A DNA stretch of 64,000 bases from Proteinivorax tanatarense (GCF_040267685.1 NZ_CP158367.1:744001-808000), one strand, 5' to 3'. Positions 37,411 to 45,232 are shown, counted from the stretch's first letter. Notes: generated by a model not told the origin, from the sequence alone. Made by a program: numbers and translations.

Positions 37411-37953
37411 ATGAAGAGAATTTTTACTTCAGTTGAAAAAATGTGTTGTGAATTTTATCCCGCTTTTTATTTATATCATAGTATCTATAAAAATGTTATG
37501 CGTAATGAGATTAAGTTAGCTAATATAACCTCGAATGATGTAGTGCTAAACATTGGTTGTGGGGCTATTCCGTTTACTGCATTGCATATAGTCCAAATGA
37601 CAGGTGCCAAAGTTATTGCTTTGGATAAGGACAAAGAGGCTGTTGAAAAAGCTAAAAAGTGTTTATCAAAATATAAGTTGCAAAAAAACATAGAGATAGC
37701 TTTAGGTGATGGGATTGTAGAAAATCTTCCGGATTTCACTGTAGCTATTATTGCGTTACATGTAAAAGAAAAAGCGACAATGCTGGAGAACCTTAAGTTG
37801 ACAAAAAGTCCAGGAGCAAGGGTTGTTTTCCGTCAACCTGCTGTTGGTTATGAAAATGAATACGGAAGTTTGCCTGACAAATATGTACCTGACGGTAAAA
37901 TAAGTCAAAAGATGAAGACTTTTAAGGAATCATATCTTTATCATATCAGCTAA
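37411..37953 (+). CDS. Nicotianamine-synthase-like SAM-dependent methyltransferase
   Basis: The 180-residue Rossmann-fold protein has SAM motif VLNIGCGAIPFTALHI at residues 45-60, acidic strand end VIALDKDKEAVEKAKKCL at 68-85, ALGDGI at 97-102, IIALHVKEKATMLENL at 113-128 and SPGARVVFRQPAVGYENEYG at 133-152. The GxGxxPfTA loop, the 'aLhv..Ke..L..L' helix and the 'PGa.vvfR...G' strand match nicotianamine synthase (NAS/CntL) more than generic methyltransferases. That family joins aminocarboxypropyl groups from SAM into metal chelators. The protein is shorter than known NAS/CntL (about 270-320 residues). It lies between feoA and feoB. The NAS-type function is inferred. Confidence 0.6.
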   Translation: MKRIFTSVEKMCCEFYPAFYLYHSIYKNVMRNEIKLANITSNDVVLNIGCGAIPFTALHIVQMTGAKVIALDKDKEAVEKAKKCLSKYKLQKNIEIALGDGIVENLPDFTVAIIALHVKEKATMLENLKLTKSPGARVVFRQPAVGYENEYGSLPDKYVPDGKISQKMKTFKESYLYHIS

Positions 37954-37987
37954 TCGCTTGCTTTTAAAAGTGTGGAGGTAAAAGAGT

Positions 37988-38980
37988 TTGAAAAAATCAT
38001 TTCTATTATTAGTGGCGATACTTTTTTTTCTTGTGTTAACTGTAGTCTTAGGTTACGATGAGGTTTTAGATGTAATTGGCAGAATGAGTTTTAATCAACT
38101 TCTTCTAATGACAGCGTTACAGTTATGTACTTTGTTTTTAACAAGTTTTATTTGGTATTATCTGTTACGACAGAAATCTAGTAAGGTTTCCTTAAGTAAT
38201 GTTTTTGGAATAAATTTAGCAGGCTCTTTTGTGGAAAGTGTTACTCCGTCAGTAAAAGTTGGTGGAGAGGCTTTGAAAGTATATCTAATGCAAAAAGAAA
38301 CAGCTCTTAAATATACAGAAATTACTGCAATAACATTGGTAAGTAAATTTATTTCTCTGTTTCCTTTTTTAATTATTAGCTTTTTAACACTTTTTATTGC
38401 ATTTTTAAGTTTTGATCTACCATTGTTTATATTATTAGCTTTTTTGGGTTTGGTATTATTTTTTTGTTTGTTTTTTGTTATTTTTAATTTTAAAGGTTCA
38501 TTTTTAGAGCGGCTTTTTTACAAATTTGAGCAAAATAAAAGCCCTGTTTTTAAAAAGATTAAAAATAAAGTTATAAAAGTGCAATTTTTTTTAGAGGAAA
38601 CTTCGTTAAAATCAAAAACAGTTGTTACTGACTTCCGAAAACGGGTTTTATTGTTTGCAATCGCGTTTGTGGTCTGGAGTTTTTATCCGGTTAAGGTTTA
38701 TTTAGTAGCTAGGATACTAGGTTTTCAACTTAATCCTGTTATTGTTATAATAGCTACCTTTAGTGCATACTTAGTTAGCATGATTCCACTGCTACCAGGA
38801 GGATTAGCTACTTTTGAAGGAACCTTAGCTCTAGTTTTGGCGTATGAGGGTTTAGCTCCCCATGAAGCATTTTCTATAGCTATAATGACTCGTGTAATTA
38901 CTTTTTGGATTCCTTTATTGATATCTGCAATTCCAGCTATTTACTATATAAATAAAACGAAAGATAAAAACGGAAAGTGA
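37988..38980 (+). CDS. Flippase-like membrane protein (lysylphosphatidylglycerol synthase TM / UPF0104 family)
   Basis: The 330-residue protein has about eight helices and the family marks FGINLAGSFVESVTPSVKVG, then GEALKVYLM, and SMIPLLPGGLATFEGTLALV. The family includes the membrane part of MprF (a lipid flippase) and glycolipid-related proteins. No catalytic domain is attached here. TTG start behind GTGGAGGT. It sits between the NAS-like gene and feoB, 15 bases before the feoB start. Confidence 0.82.
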   Translation: MKKSFLLLVAILFFLVLTVVLGYDEVLDVIGRMSFNQLLLMTALQLCTLFLTSFIWYYLLRQKSSKVSLSNVFGINLAGSFVESVTPSVKVGGEALKVYLMQKETALKYTEITAITLVSKFISLFPFLIISFLTLFIAFLSFDLPLFILLAFLGLVLFFCLFFVIFNFKGSFLERLFYKFEQNKSPVFKKIKNKVIKVQFFLEETSLKSKTVVTDFRKRVLLFAIAFVVWSFYPVKVYLVARILGFQLNPVIVIIATFSAYLVSMIPLLPGGLATFEGTLALVLAYEGLAPHEAFSIAIMTRVITFWIPLLISAIPAIYYINKTKDKNGK

Positions 38981-38995
38981 GAGAAGGTGGTTGAA

Positions 38996-40810
38996 ATGGT
39001 GAAAAATCAAGAAAAACCAAATATTCTTATGATAGGGCAGCCTAACATAGGAAAAAGTGTAATGTTTAACAATCTTACGGGATTAAACATAAGTGCTGCA
39101 AACTATGTTGGGACTACTGTTGAGTTTACTGCTGGAGAAGTTACCCTAGGTGATTTGAAAGCAAATTTGATTGATGTTCCAGGCACATATACACTGGAAG
39201 CGACAAATGAAGCTGAACAGGTGGCAGTAGAAATGTTGCAAGGTAGAACAAATCGTTCCAAAACAAAAAACTGCCATGAAGATGGCGGCCTTCAATCTGT
39301 AAATTTGGCTAAAAGCCCTGATGCCGTTATTTGTGTACTAGATGCCCATAACCTTGAAAGCAGTCTATATCTTTTATTTCAAGTAATGGAGTATAACATA
39401 CCTACCATTGCTGTCCTTAACAGGATGGATATTATTGAGGAACGTGGGGAAAAGATTGATGTCCAGTATCTTTCTAAACTTTTAGGAGTTTCTGTGATTC
39501 CAACAGTCGCTGTTGAGAAAAAAGGTGTAGATGTATTAAAAGAGTTGTTAAAAGGTGTTTTATCAACCGGGGCTACAAGAGAGAATGAAACAGCTAAAAA
39601 ACTTGATGACGGTAAGGTCAAAAATGAATTGTGGGAAAAGGCTGAAAAAATTACTAAACAAGTTAAAACTAAGCCTGAAGTTATAAAAAAGACAAGAAGT
39701 CAAATATGGGGTGCAGCTTTGGTAAAACCATGGCCAGGAATTCCCCTTGCTATATTAATTTTGGCGGCGGTCTTTGGTGTTGTTGTTGGAGTTGGTATGG
39801 GTCTTCGAAAATACTTATTGTTACCTCTTTTTAGAGGATATATAATCCCTGCGATATCATCGGTGGTGGAGCTAATAGTTCCTGAAGGACTTATTCTTAA
39901 CGTTTTAATAGGAGAATATGGAGTTCTGGTAAAGGGCCTGGAGTGGCCTCTTACTCTTGTGTTGCCTTATGTTCTTTCTTTTTATTTTGCTTTAAGTATA
40001 ATGGAGGACAGCGGATATCTTCCTAGGTTAGGTGTGCTGTTAGATGGTCTATTAAGTAAGCTAGGTTTACCTGGTTCTAGTATTGTTCCATTGCTTTTAG
40101 GATATGGATGTGGAATACCAGCAATTATGGCAACTAGATCTTTGAACTCTAGAAAAGAAAGAATTACAGTTTCTACAATGGTTGCTTTAGGAATACCTTG
40201 CGTAGCTCAATCGGGAGCTTTTATAGCGCTTATGGCGGAAAGATCTATTTTAGCATTGCTATTAGTATTTTTATTCTCTTTTGCAGTGGTTTTTTTAGCT
40301 GGGTTTACTATAGATAAGATATTACCAGGAAGCCGACCCTACACTATAATGGAAGTACCAGAGTTGCTTTTTCCAAAGGGAGAAGTTATATTAAAAAAGG
40401 TTTGGTCGAAGGTTAAGAATTATTTAAAAGAAGGCGTTCTTCCTATGATGGCTATCATAGGCGTTGCAGCTTTTTTATATGAAAGTGGAATAATGGAATG
40501 GATTGGTGAAGCTTTAAGTCCTTTAGTGGTAAGCTGGTTAAGATTGCCTGCTGAAGCTTCTGTTCCTTTGATTTTAGGAATATTTAGGCGTGAACTTACC
40601 GTTATTCCTCTTATTGAGATGGACTTAACTACCTTGCAGCTTTTTACTGGTGCTATTGTTGGGTTGCTTTATGTTCCTTGTGTAGCAATACTTGCTACTT
40701 TGGCTAGAGAGTTTAACATTAAAATGGCATTATTTATTTTAGTACTAACTAGTTCCTTAGCCTTTTTAGTAGGAGGGATTGTAGCTAGAGTTGGTGGTTT
40801 GCTATTTTAA
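38996..40810 (+). CDS. feoB: Ferrous iron transport protein B
   Basis: The 604-residue protein has an N-terminal G domain: G1 GQPNIGKS, G2 in NYVGTTVE, G3 DVPGTY and G4 NRMD. About eight membrane helices follow with the paired gate motifs LLGYGCGIPAIMATRSLNSR and GIFRRELTVIPLIEMDLTTL. It is shorter than E. coli FeoB, mainly by a compact linker. It imports Fe2+ in anaerobes. The ATG at 38996 is preferred over GTG at 38987 because AGAAGGTGG precedes it. Confidence 0.93.
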   Translation: MVKNQEKPNILMIGQPNIGKSVMFNNLTGLNISAANYVGTTVEFTAGEVTLGDLKANLIDVPGTYTLEATNEAEQVAVEMLQGRTNRSKTKNCHEDGGLQSVNLAKSPDAVICVLDAHNLESSLYLLFQVMEYNIPTIAVLNRMDIIEERGEKIDVQYLSKLLGVSVIPTVAVEKKGVDVLKELLKGVLSTGATRENETAKKLDDGKVKNELWEKAEKITKQVKTKPEVIKKTRSQIWGAALVKPWPGIPLAILILAAVFGVVVGVGMGLRKYLLLPLFRGYIIPAISSVVELIVPEGLILNVLIGEYGVLVKGLEWPLTLVLPYVLSFYFALSIMEDSGYLPRLGVLLDGLLSKLGLPGSSIVPLLLGYGCGIPAIMATRSLNSRKERITVSTMVALGIPCVAQSGAFIALMAERSILALLLVFLFSFAVVFLAGFTIDKILPGSRPYTIMEVPELLFPKGEVILKKVWSKVKNYLKEGVLPMMAIIGVAAFLYESGIMEWIGEALSPLVVSWLRLPAEASVPLILGIFRRELTVIPLIEMDLTTLQLFTGAIVGLLYVPCVAILATLAREFNIKMALFILVLTSSLAFLVGGIVARVGGLLF

Positions 40811-40818
40811 TTACAACT

Positions 40819-40860
40819 AAAACTGGCAGGTAATCATTAGATTGCCTGCCAGTTTTGTTT
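40819..40860 (+). terminator. Terminator of the feo operon
   Basis: AAAACTGGCAGG pairs with CCTGCCAGTTTT around a 14-base loop and is followed by GTTTTG. Confidence 0.88.
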
Positions 40861-40905
40861 TGTGTCGCTATTTTTTGTGGGGGGTTAAGTACAGCAAAGA
40901 TAAAT

Positions 40906-41091
40906 CTAACAATAAAAAATATTGTAGCCGCCCAAAAGGGGTTTAATGGCAAAATTTTTTAAACTAGAAAAGTTATGTTGAGCCCAACTAATAGTAATCA
41001 TAACGTTTTTTATATTAAAAATAACAATCAAAGTTATAACAACAGGAAACAAACCCTGCACTTTAACCCTAAAATTAAAATGTCTTTGCAT
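40906..41091 (-). CDS. Small membrane protein next to feo, probably iron-regulated
   Basis: A 61-codon frame on the minus strand starts with ATG nine bases after AAAGGGAGG. The TATAAT (41131-41126) and a Fur-like box (41159-41145) lie upstream. The product is basic with one hydrophobic helix (GLFPVVITLIVIFNI) and a C-terminal tail ending LLGGYNIFYC. No family is recognised. The regulatory signals argue that it is a real gene. Confidence 0.5.
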   Translation of the reverse strand: MQRHFNFRVKVQGLFPVVITLIVIFNIKNVMITISWAQHNFSSLKNFAIKPLLGGYNIFYC

Positions 41092-41125
41092 TTTAATATA
41101 CCTCCCTTTTATTTATGCTATTAAT

Positions 41126-41159
41126 ATTATAACAACATTGTAAATGAAAACTATTATCA
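41126..41159 (-). promoter_or_regulatory. Promoter region with Fur-like box for the minus-strand small gene
   Basis: On the minus strand TGATAATAGTTTTCA (41159-41145) matches 12 of 14 Fur positions. It overlaps the -35 region of a promoter whose -10 is TATAAT (41131-41126). Confidence 0.55.
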
Positions 41160-41200
41160 ATGCATTTTTTTAGAAAAGATTTATAGGGATTAAAAAACAC

Positions 41201-41229
41201 TTGACTATTTGAGAGGAAAAGTGTATTGT
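41201..41229 (+). promoter_or_regulatory. Promoter facing right, under Fur-like control
   Basis: TTGACT (41201-41206), 17 bp, TATTGT (41224-41229). Two perfect Fur-like palindromes follow within 65 bases. Confidence 0.6.
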
Positions 41230-41241
41230 TAAAACTAACGG

Positions 41242-41256
41242 TGAGAACAATTCTCA
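41242..41256. promoter_or_regulatory. Fur-like palindrome inside a hairpin
   Basis: TGAGAACAATTCTCA is a near-perfect 7-1-7 inverted repeat. It is extended outward by AAAACTAACG/CGTTAGTTTT into a long stem followed by TTTT, so the transcript would fold into a terminator-like hairpin at its very start. Confidence 0.65.
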
Positions 41257-41278
41257 ACGTTAGTTTTTTGAAGTGTCC

Positions 41279-41293
41279 TGAGAATAATTCTCA
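41279..41293. promoter_or_regulatory. Second perfect Fur-like palindrome
   Basis: TGAGAATAATTCTCA is a perfect 7-1-7 palindrome with the same half-site as the box at 41242. The two centres are 37 bp apart. Confidence 0.7.
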
Positions 41294-41524
41294 TTCACTA
41301 CCGCCGATGCACTCAAGTAAATTTAACAGGCATTAAAGGAATTTATTTACAGCTGTTATTTTAGCCATGTTTCAAAACGTAGTTAAAAGTTATGTTATTT
41401 TCATAAGCCAATACTTGTTGCATCAAAAAGTTATTATATGTATAACAGATTAGAGGAGGGAGGGCAGTAAAGCAATAGTTTATAGTTTTGAAAAATTATA
41501 ATAAGAATATTAGGAGGTTTTCAA

Positions 41525-41842
41525 ATGGAAACAATAAAACAAAATTTTTTAAGCAAAAAAAATATTAGTGTTCTAGGTATAGTGTTGGTTTTAACAATAG
41601 TGTTTTTAGTTTTTCCTACTGAAATTGCGGAAGCGTCAAGTGCTGATGTGCTTGAAAGACAGATTGAGTTGCAAGAGGAATTTAGGTTTTGGGAAGTTCG
41701 CACCGAGTTACATAGAATACATCATCACTTAGAATATGTTCCATATATGTCTTTTGCAGTTGTAGGGATTTTTCTTGTCCATTTAGCCTTTTTGGTTATT
41801 AAAATTATTGAGATGAGACAAAAAAGGGTTAATAAAGCTTAA
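41525..41842 (+). CDS. Small His-containing membrane protein, probably iron-regulated
   Basis: The 105-residue protein has an N-terminal signal-like helix (VLGIVLVLTIVFLVFP, possible cleavage near AEA), an external helical segment rich in Glu/Arg/His (ERQIELQEEFRFWEVRTELH, RIHHHLEYV) and a second membrane helix (FAVVGIFLVHLAFLVI). The HRIHHH cluster could bind a metal. ATG behind TTAGGAGGTT. It lies downstream of two Fur-like palindromes. No family is recognised. Confidence 0.7.
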   Translation: METIKQNFLSKKNISVLGIVLVLTIVFLVFPTEIAEASSADVLERQIELQEEFRFWEVRTELHRIHHHLEYVPYMSFAVVGIFLVHLAFLVIKIIEMRQKRVNKA

Positions 41843-41867
41843 AGTAAAGGGAATTAGCGCATCATAT

Positions 41868-41900
41868 AAAGACTCACCGTTGAATATGGTGAGTCTTTAA
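41868..41900 (+). terminator. Terminator of the 41525 gene
   Basis: AAAGACTCACC pairs with GGTGAGTCTTT around a nine-base loop. The T run is short. Confidence 0.75.
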
Positions 41901-41931
41901 TTATTGCATGTTGCACCGTTAAAGTCATATT

Positions 41932-42346
41932 ATGAAGTTTAATTTTATGGTTAGGAGGTTGGAGAATAAACATACTATTTTAGTTGGTAATTATGATATA
42001 GTGATAGGTCTAGCAGATTTGGCACAAGAGTTAGGACTGGAAGTCAAATCAATAATTGTAAAGCATAGTATGTGCAAAAAAGCAAAAGAATGTATTCCTC
42101 AAAAGTGGAAGTAACTTGAGCGAGCAAGAGATTGAAAAATGTCTAAATGAAGAAGAATTTTATCTACTTTTAGCTGATGGTTCGACTTTACTTCTTCCTA
42201 GCAAAAGCAGGCTGAAGTTTCAGATTTCTAATCCTAATTTAGATAAACATAATATTTATCCATATGCCCCATTTGTGGGCTTAAATGGAACTTTATATTT
42301 GATACAGAACTTATACGAATTACACAAGAAAGCTTATTTAGACTAG
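41932..42346 (+). pseudogene. Frameshifted C-terminal remnant of a nitrogenase-component-1-like protein
   Basis: Two adjacent frames appear to form one broken gene. The first (41932-42114) has RRLENKHTILVGNYDIVIGL, then ADLAQELGLEVKSIIVK. This is the 'GKrv.i.GD.d...GLa.fl.ElGm' strand-helix of NifD/NifK-like proteins. The second (from about 42116, shifted by one) has EEEFYLLLADGSTLLLP and then YPYAPFVGLNGTLYLIQNLY, like the 'P..Gy.G...l...i' ending. The N-terminal two thirds and ligand cysteines are missing. Alternatively they are two unrelated small proteins, each with a weak ribosome site. Confidence 0.4.
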
Positions 42347-42352
42347 CAAAAG

Positions 42353-42396
42353 AAGTGGCTTTTTAAAAACAGTATACTGTTTTTAAAAAGCCACTT
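42353..42396. terminator. Perfect 44-bp palindrome, terminator-like
   Basis: AAGTGGCTTTTTAAAAACAG plus TA is followed at once by its exact reverse complement, with no spacer. It lies directly behind the broken gene and could act as a bidirectional terminator, though the T run is inside the stem. Confidence 0.6.
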
Positions 42397-42516
42397 TATA
42401 GTTATTCTAGGTCTAAATTCTCATGCATCTTTTGATATTGGAATAGAATTTATCATTTGTGTTTACACTTTTATCTGCAAGTTTAATAAGAAATTTGTTA
42501 AGATTCTAAATTTGCA

Positions 42517-42545
42517 TTGACAGTAGAGTTAGATAACTGTAACAT
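42517..42545 (+). promoter_or_regulatory. Promoter upstream of the HEXXH protein gene
   Basis: TTGACA (42517-42522), 17 bp, TAACAT (42540-42545), giving a leader of about 180 bases. The leader contains a possible 17-codon frame (42661-42714, MEFYNVAVEVKLRGFTM, after AGAGGAA) that ends 17 bases before the gene. Confidence 0.55.
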
Positions 42546-42730
42546 TATTATAACATTCAAAAAATTAACAATGGTGTACAAAGCAAACCAAGTATTGTCT
42601 AGGTGTTTTTTTAGAGTATTTAAAAAAAGGTGTTATTAACTGACCCAGAGGAATACTATTATGGAATTTTATAATGTGGCAGTAGAGGTTAAGTTGCGGG
42701 GCTTTACAATGTAATGTAAGGAGGAATAAA

Positions 42731-43780
42731 ATGCAAATAAGAGTAGAGCTTTCTATGGTTCAGAAGTTTCAAAAGTTTATTCAGATGGGAGAGTACAAAA
42801 ATAAAGCAAAGTGTGAACTATTTATTGAAGGTTTAACAGATAACATTGGTTTCCAAAAGATGATGGAGTTTTATAATGGTGCTATTACAAAAAATGAATA
42901 TATTGAAATAGTTTACTCGGGTTTTAATCAATTAGACTACTATTGTGAAAGTCAGGCTCAAAAACTAATGCATAGTAATTTTATGCTATTGATTCAAAAT
43001 AAAAAGTTGCTAAACAAGAAAATTGATTTAATTAAGTCATATAACTTCAATAAGTTCCAACAAGCTTTAAAGCCCACTCTACCATCAAATACACCAATAA
43101 ATGCTGATATTCATTTTGTCGTTGATGGTATAAATGCTGGAAGCATAGTGGATGCTGAAACCATGCTGATGTATATAATGATATGGCCTTCTAAAGAAAA
43201 ATATCTTGACCTTATTGAAGGAATTATTCTTCATGAATATCATCATCTTGGCTTAAAATATTGGCTAGATAAAGATCCTATTCGTGAATTATTGCTTTCT
43301 AGAAAAAATAACCAAAGTGCTTTATTGAAATTAAGTGATGCTTTGATGAGTGAGGGAGCAGCCACATATTTTTTTAATCAGGGACACAATATGTATCCAC
43401 TGTTAATTGAATCATATGGAAACGATTTTGCAAAAAAATATCAAAATGCAATAAATCAGAGAAACTTATCAAAGGATGCAATGTTAATACAACTAGAGCA
43501 GGATTTAAAGACAATTATAGATAATAAAGTAAGCTATAGTGAAATGATAGATATTTTAAATCAGTATACCTTCAACGCAGATGGAGGCGAACCAAAGGAC
43601 AAAAATCTGGGTTGTCATATGTGTAAGATGATAGATAGAGAATTGGGGAGGGCAAAGTTAATAGAAATATTTTTAAAGCCAACAGAATTTTTGTTAACGT
43701 ATAATCAAGCTTCAGCGAAAACAGACGCCTTTCAATTCCAACAGTCTACTATTAAAAGTCTGGAAAGGATGCTTGTTTAG
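42731..43780 (+). CDS. Putative zinc-dependent protease (HEXXH, DUF5700-like)
   Basis: The 349-residue soluble protein carries GIILHEYHHLGLKYW near residues 167-180, a HEXXH zincin motif, followed about 40 residues later by LMSEGAATYFF, whose Glu could be the third ligand. ADIHFVVDGINAGSIVDAET before the motif is typical of the DUF2268/DUF5700 group of putative proteases. No signal peptide is seen. The natural substrate is unknown. ATG behind GTAAGGAGGAA. Confidence 0.72.
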   Translation: MQIRVELSMVQKFQKFIQMGEYKNKAKCELFIEGLTDNIGFQKMMEFYNGAITKNEYIEIVYSGFNQLDYYCESQAQKLMHSNFMLLIQNKKLLNKKIDLIKSYNFNKFQQALKPTLPSNTPINADIHFVVDGINAGSIVDAETMLMYIMIWPSKEKYLDLIEGIILHEYHHLGLKYWLDKDPIRELLLSRKNNQSALLKLSDALMSEGAATYFFNQGHNMYPLLIESYGNDFAKKYQNAINQRNLSKDAMLIQLEQDLKTIIDNKVSYSEMIDILNQYTFNADGGEPKDKNLGCHMCKMIDRELGRAKLIEIFLKPTEFLLTYNQASAKTDAFQFQQSTIKSLERMLV

Positions 43781-44224
43781 TAATTGTATAATCTCTCCTA
43801 CTTTGACCAGTAATTAGATGATTAGTGTTGAAAACTGAACGTCATAAGACTGAAAGTTTTATGAAATAAGATAAAGGTTTGTAATCGTATAAAATATGTG
43901 ATATAATTCTATTTTGGGTTAAAGATATTAGCCATAAGTATTAAAATTATATTTGCAATAATTTTATAGAAAGCTTAATTATCTAAAGATGCTTTCATTT
44001 TGTATGTTAATCTATTATATCTTAATTTTAGATTTTGAGGATAAATTATAATATCAGTTGGATTTGATTTGTTTTTGAATTTCCCATATAAAAATTATTA
44101 AAAAATATATAGTCTTCATTCAAGTTTTTATTTATTTTTGCTTGATGATTTCGATACTGTCTTGGCTAACATAATTTTTTTATGTTAGTTTTTTTATGGG
44201 AAAAAACTAAAGTTTAACTTTCTA
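43781..44224. other. Intergenic region with promoter-like and terminator-like signals
   Basis: No coding frame is supported. TTGTAA (43879-43884), 17 bp, TATAAT (43902-43907) looks like a promoter. GCTAACATAA/TATGTTAG followed by seven T (44166-44195) looks like a terminator. Together they could bound an A/T-rich transcript of about 285 nt, but no structure or similarity supports a specific RNA. Confidence 0.35.
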
Positions 44225-44376
44225 TAGGTAATTGCAAAATGACCAGATTTTAAACCTTTATAAAGAACATATTATTTGGCATTCCCACTAGGTAGTTCGG
44301 AGGTGACATGTCAATAAAATGGTTCTATATCAAAAAAACCTGTTATAGCAGGGGTGTAAAGTTTTGCAAATACCTA
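44225..44376. mobile_element. MITE-like element, copy 2 (152 bp)
   Basis: The left terminus TAGGTAATTGCAAAAT and the right terminus (reverse complement) TAGGTATTTGCAAAAC match the elements at 11784 and 16091. The left half resembles copy 1 read on the opposite strand (TGAYCAG, TTTAAACC, ATTCC, TAGTTCGG). It ends only 17 bases before the ribosome site of the next gene and supplies a false in-frame upstream extension to that gene. Confidence 0.7.
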
Positions 44377-44403
44377 ACAACAATATATATGAAGGAGGTG
44401 TTT

Positions 44404-44949
44404 ATGATGGAAATAAATATAATGCTAGCGCTTGTTTCTTTGTTTTTAATTACAGCGACTACCAATATTTTAGCGACTTTAAAGAGCATTTTGTTAGCTA
44501 AAAAGATTATGAACCCGGTATATTTTTTAGTTTTTGCCGATGCGATGATTTTTGCCACCGTTGTTGGGCAGGTAGCCAATTCGGACGGAATTCATTTTGC
44601 CGTTGCTTATGCATTAGGGAAAACACTTGGTGTATTTATAGGAGGTAAGATTGAAGAAAAGCTTGCCCTTGGAATACTAGAAATAGATGTATTTCTAAAT
44701 AATAAAAACAAAATGGTAGAAGTAGCTGAAAAACTTAGAAAAGAAGGCTATACCGTGAACAATTACTTAGCTAGAGGTAATAACGGTGGAAGGAGATACA
44801 AGGTAGAGGTTGTAATAATGAGAAAAGAATTTAAAGTTTTTGAAGATATTATCAAGAAGTGTGGCCTAAATGATCCTACGTTAAAGATAAAGAATCTTAA
44901 TAAGGTAGAGGGTAAGATCACCACAACAAGAATAGTAAAACCAGTTTAA
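44404..44949 (+). CDS. UPF0316 family membrane protein (DUF5698/DUF2179)
   Basis: The 181-residue protein has three N-terminal membrane helices (MLALVSLFLITATTNILATL, VYFLVFADAMIFATVVGQVA, then HFAVAYALGKTLGVFIGGKI) followed by a cytoplasmic DUF2179-type domain (NKMVEVAEKLRKEGYTVNNY, YKVEVVIMRKEF). The role is unknown. The start is the ATG at 44404 behind GAAGGAGGTG. The longer open frame from 44308 reads through the MITE and is not used. Confidence 0.82.
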   Translation: MMEINIMLALVSLFLITATTNILATLKSILLAKKIMNPVYFLVFADAMIFATVVGQVANSDGIHFAVAYALGKTLGVFIGGKIEEKLALGILEIDVFLNNKNKMVEVAEKLRKEGYTVNNYLARGNNGGRRYKVEVVIMRKEFKVFEDIIKKCGLNDPTLKIKNLNKVEGKITTTRIVKPV

Positions 44950-45033
44950 GTTGTAGTGAAAATGTAGCCGCTTAGCTAAAATGTAAATTTCTAAGAAGTA
45001 TATTGATTTTAAAACTAGAAAAGAGGTTAAGAT

Positions 45034-45231
45034 ATGAGCTTAATTACTAGAGGAAACTTAGAAAAAGGCAGTAGAGTGAAGGTTGTACAAAAACAAGATC
45101 AAAAATCTGGAAAATTGACGGAGGGAATTGTCCAAAAGATACTGACAAAGTCCCATACTCACCCACATGGAATTAAAGTAATGCTTGAAGATGGTGTAGT
45201 AGGAAGAGTTAAAGAATTACTGCAGCAATAA
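45034..45231 (+). CDS. ywbE: YwbE family protein
   Basis: The 65-residue conserved basic protein has RGNLEKGSRVKVVQKQDQKS, GKLTEGIVQKILTKSHTHPH and GIKVMLEDGVVGRV, the complete YwbE pattern, an SH3-like small beta fold. The function is not established. ATG behind AAGAGGTTAAG. Confidence 0.92.
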   Translation: MSLITRGNLEKGSRVKVVQKQDQKSGKLTEGIVQKILTKSHTHPHGIKVMLEDGVVGRVKELLQQ

Positions 45232-45232
45232 C

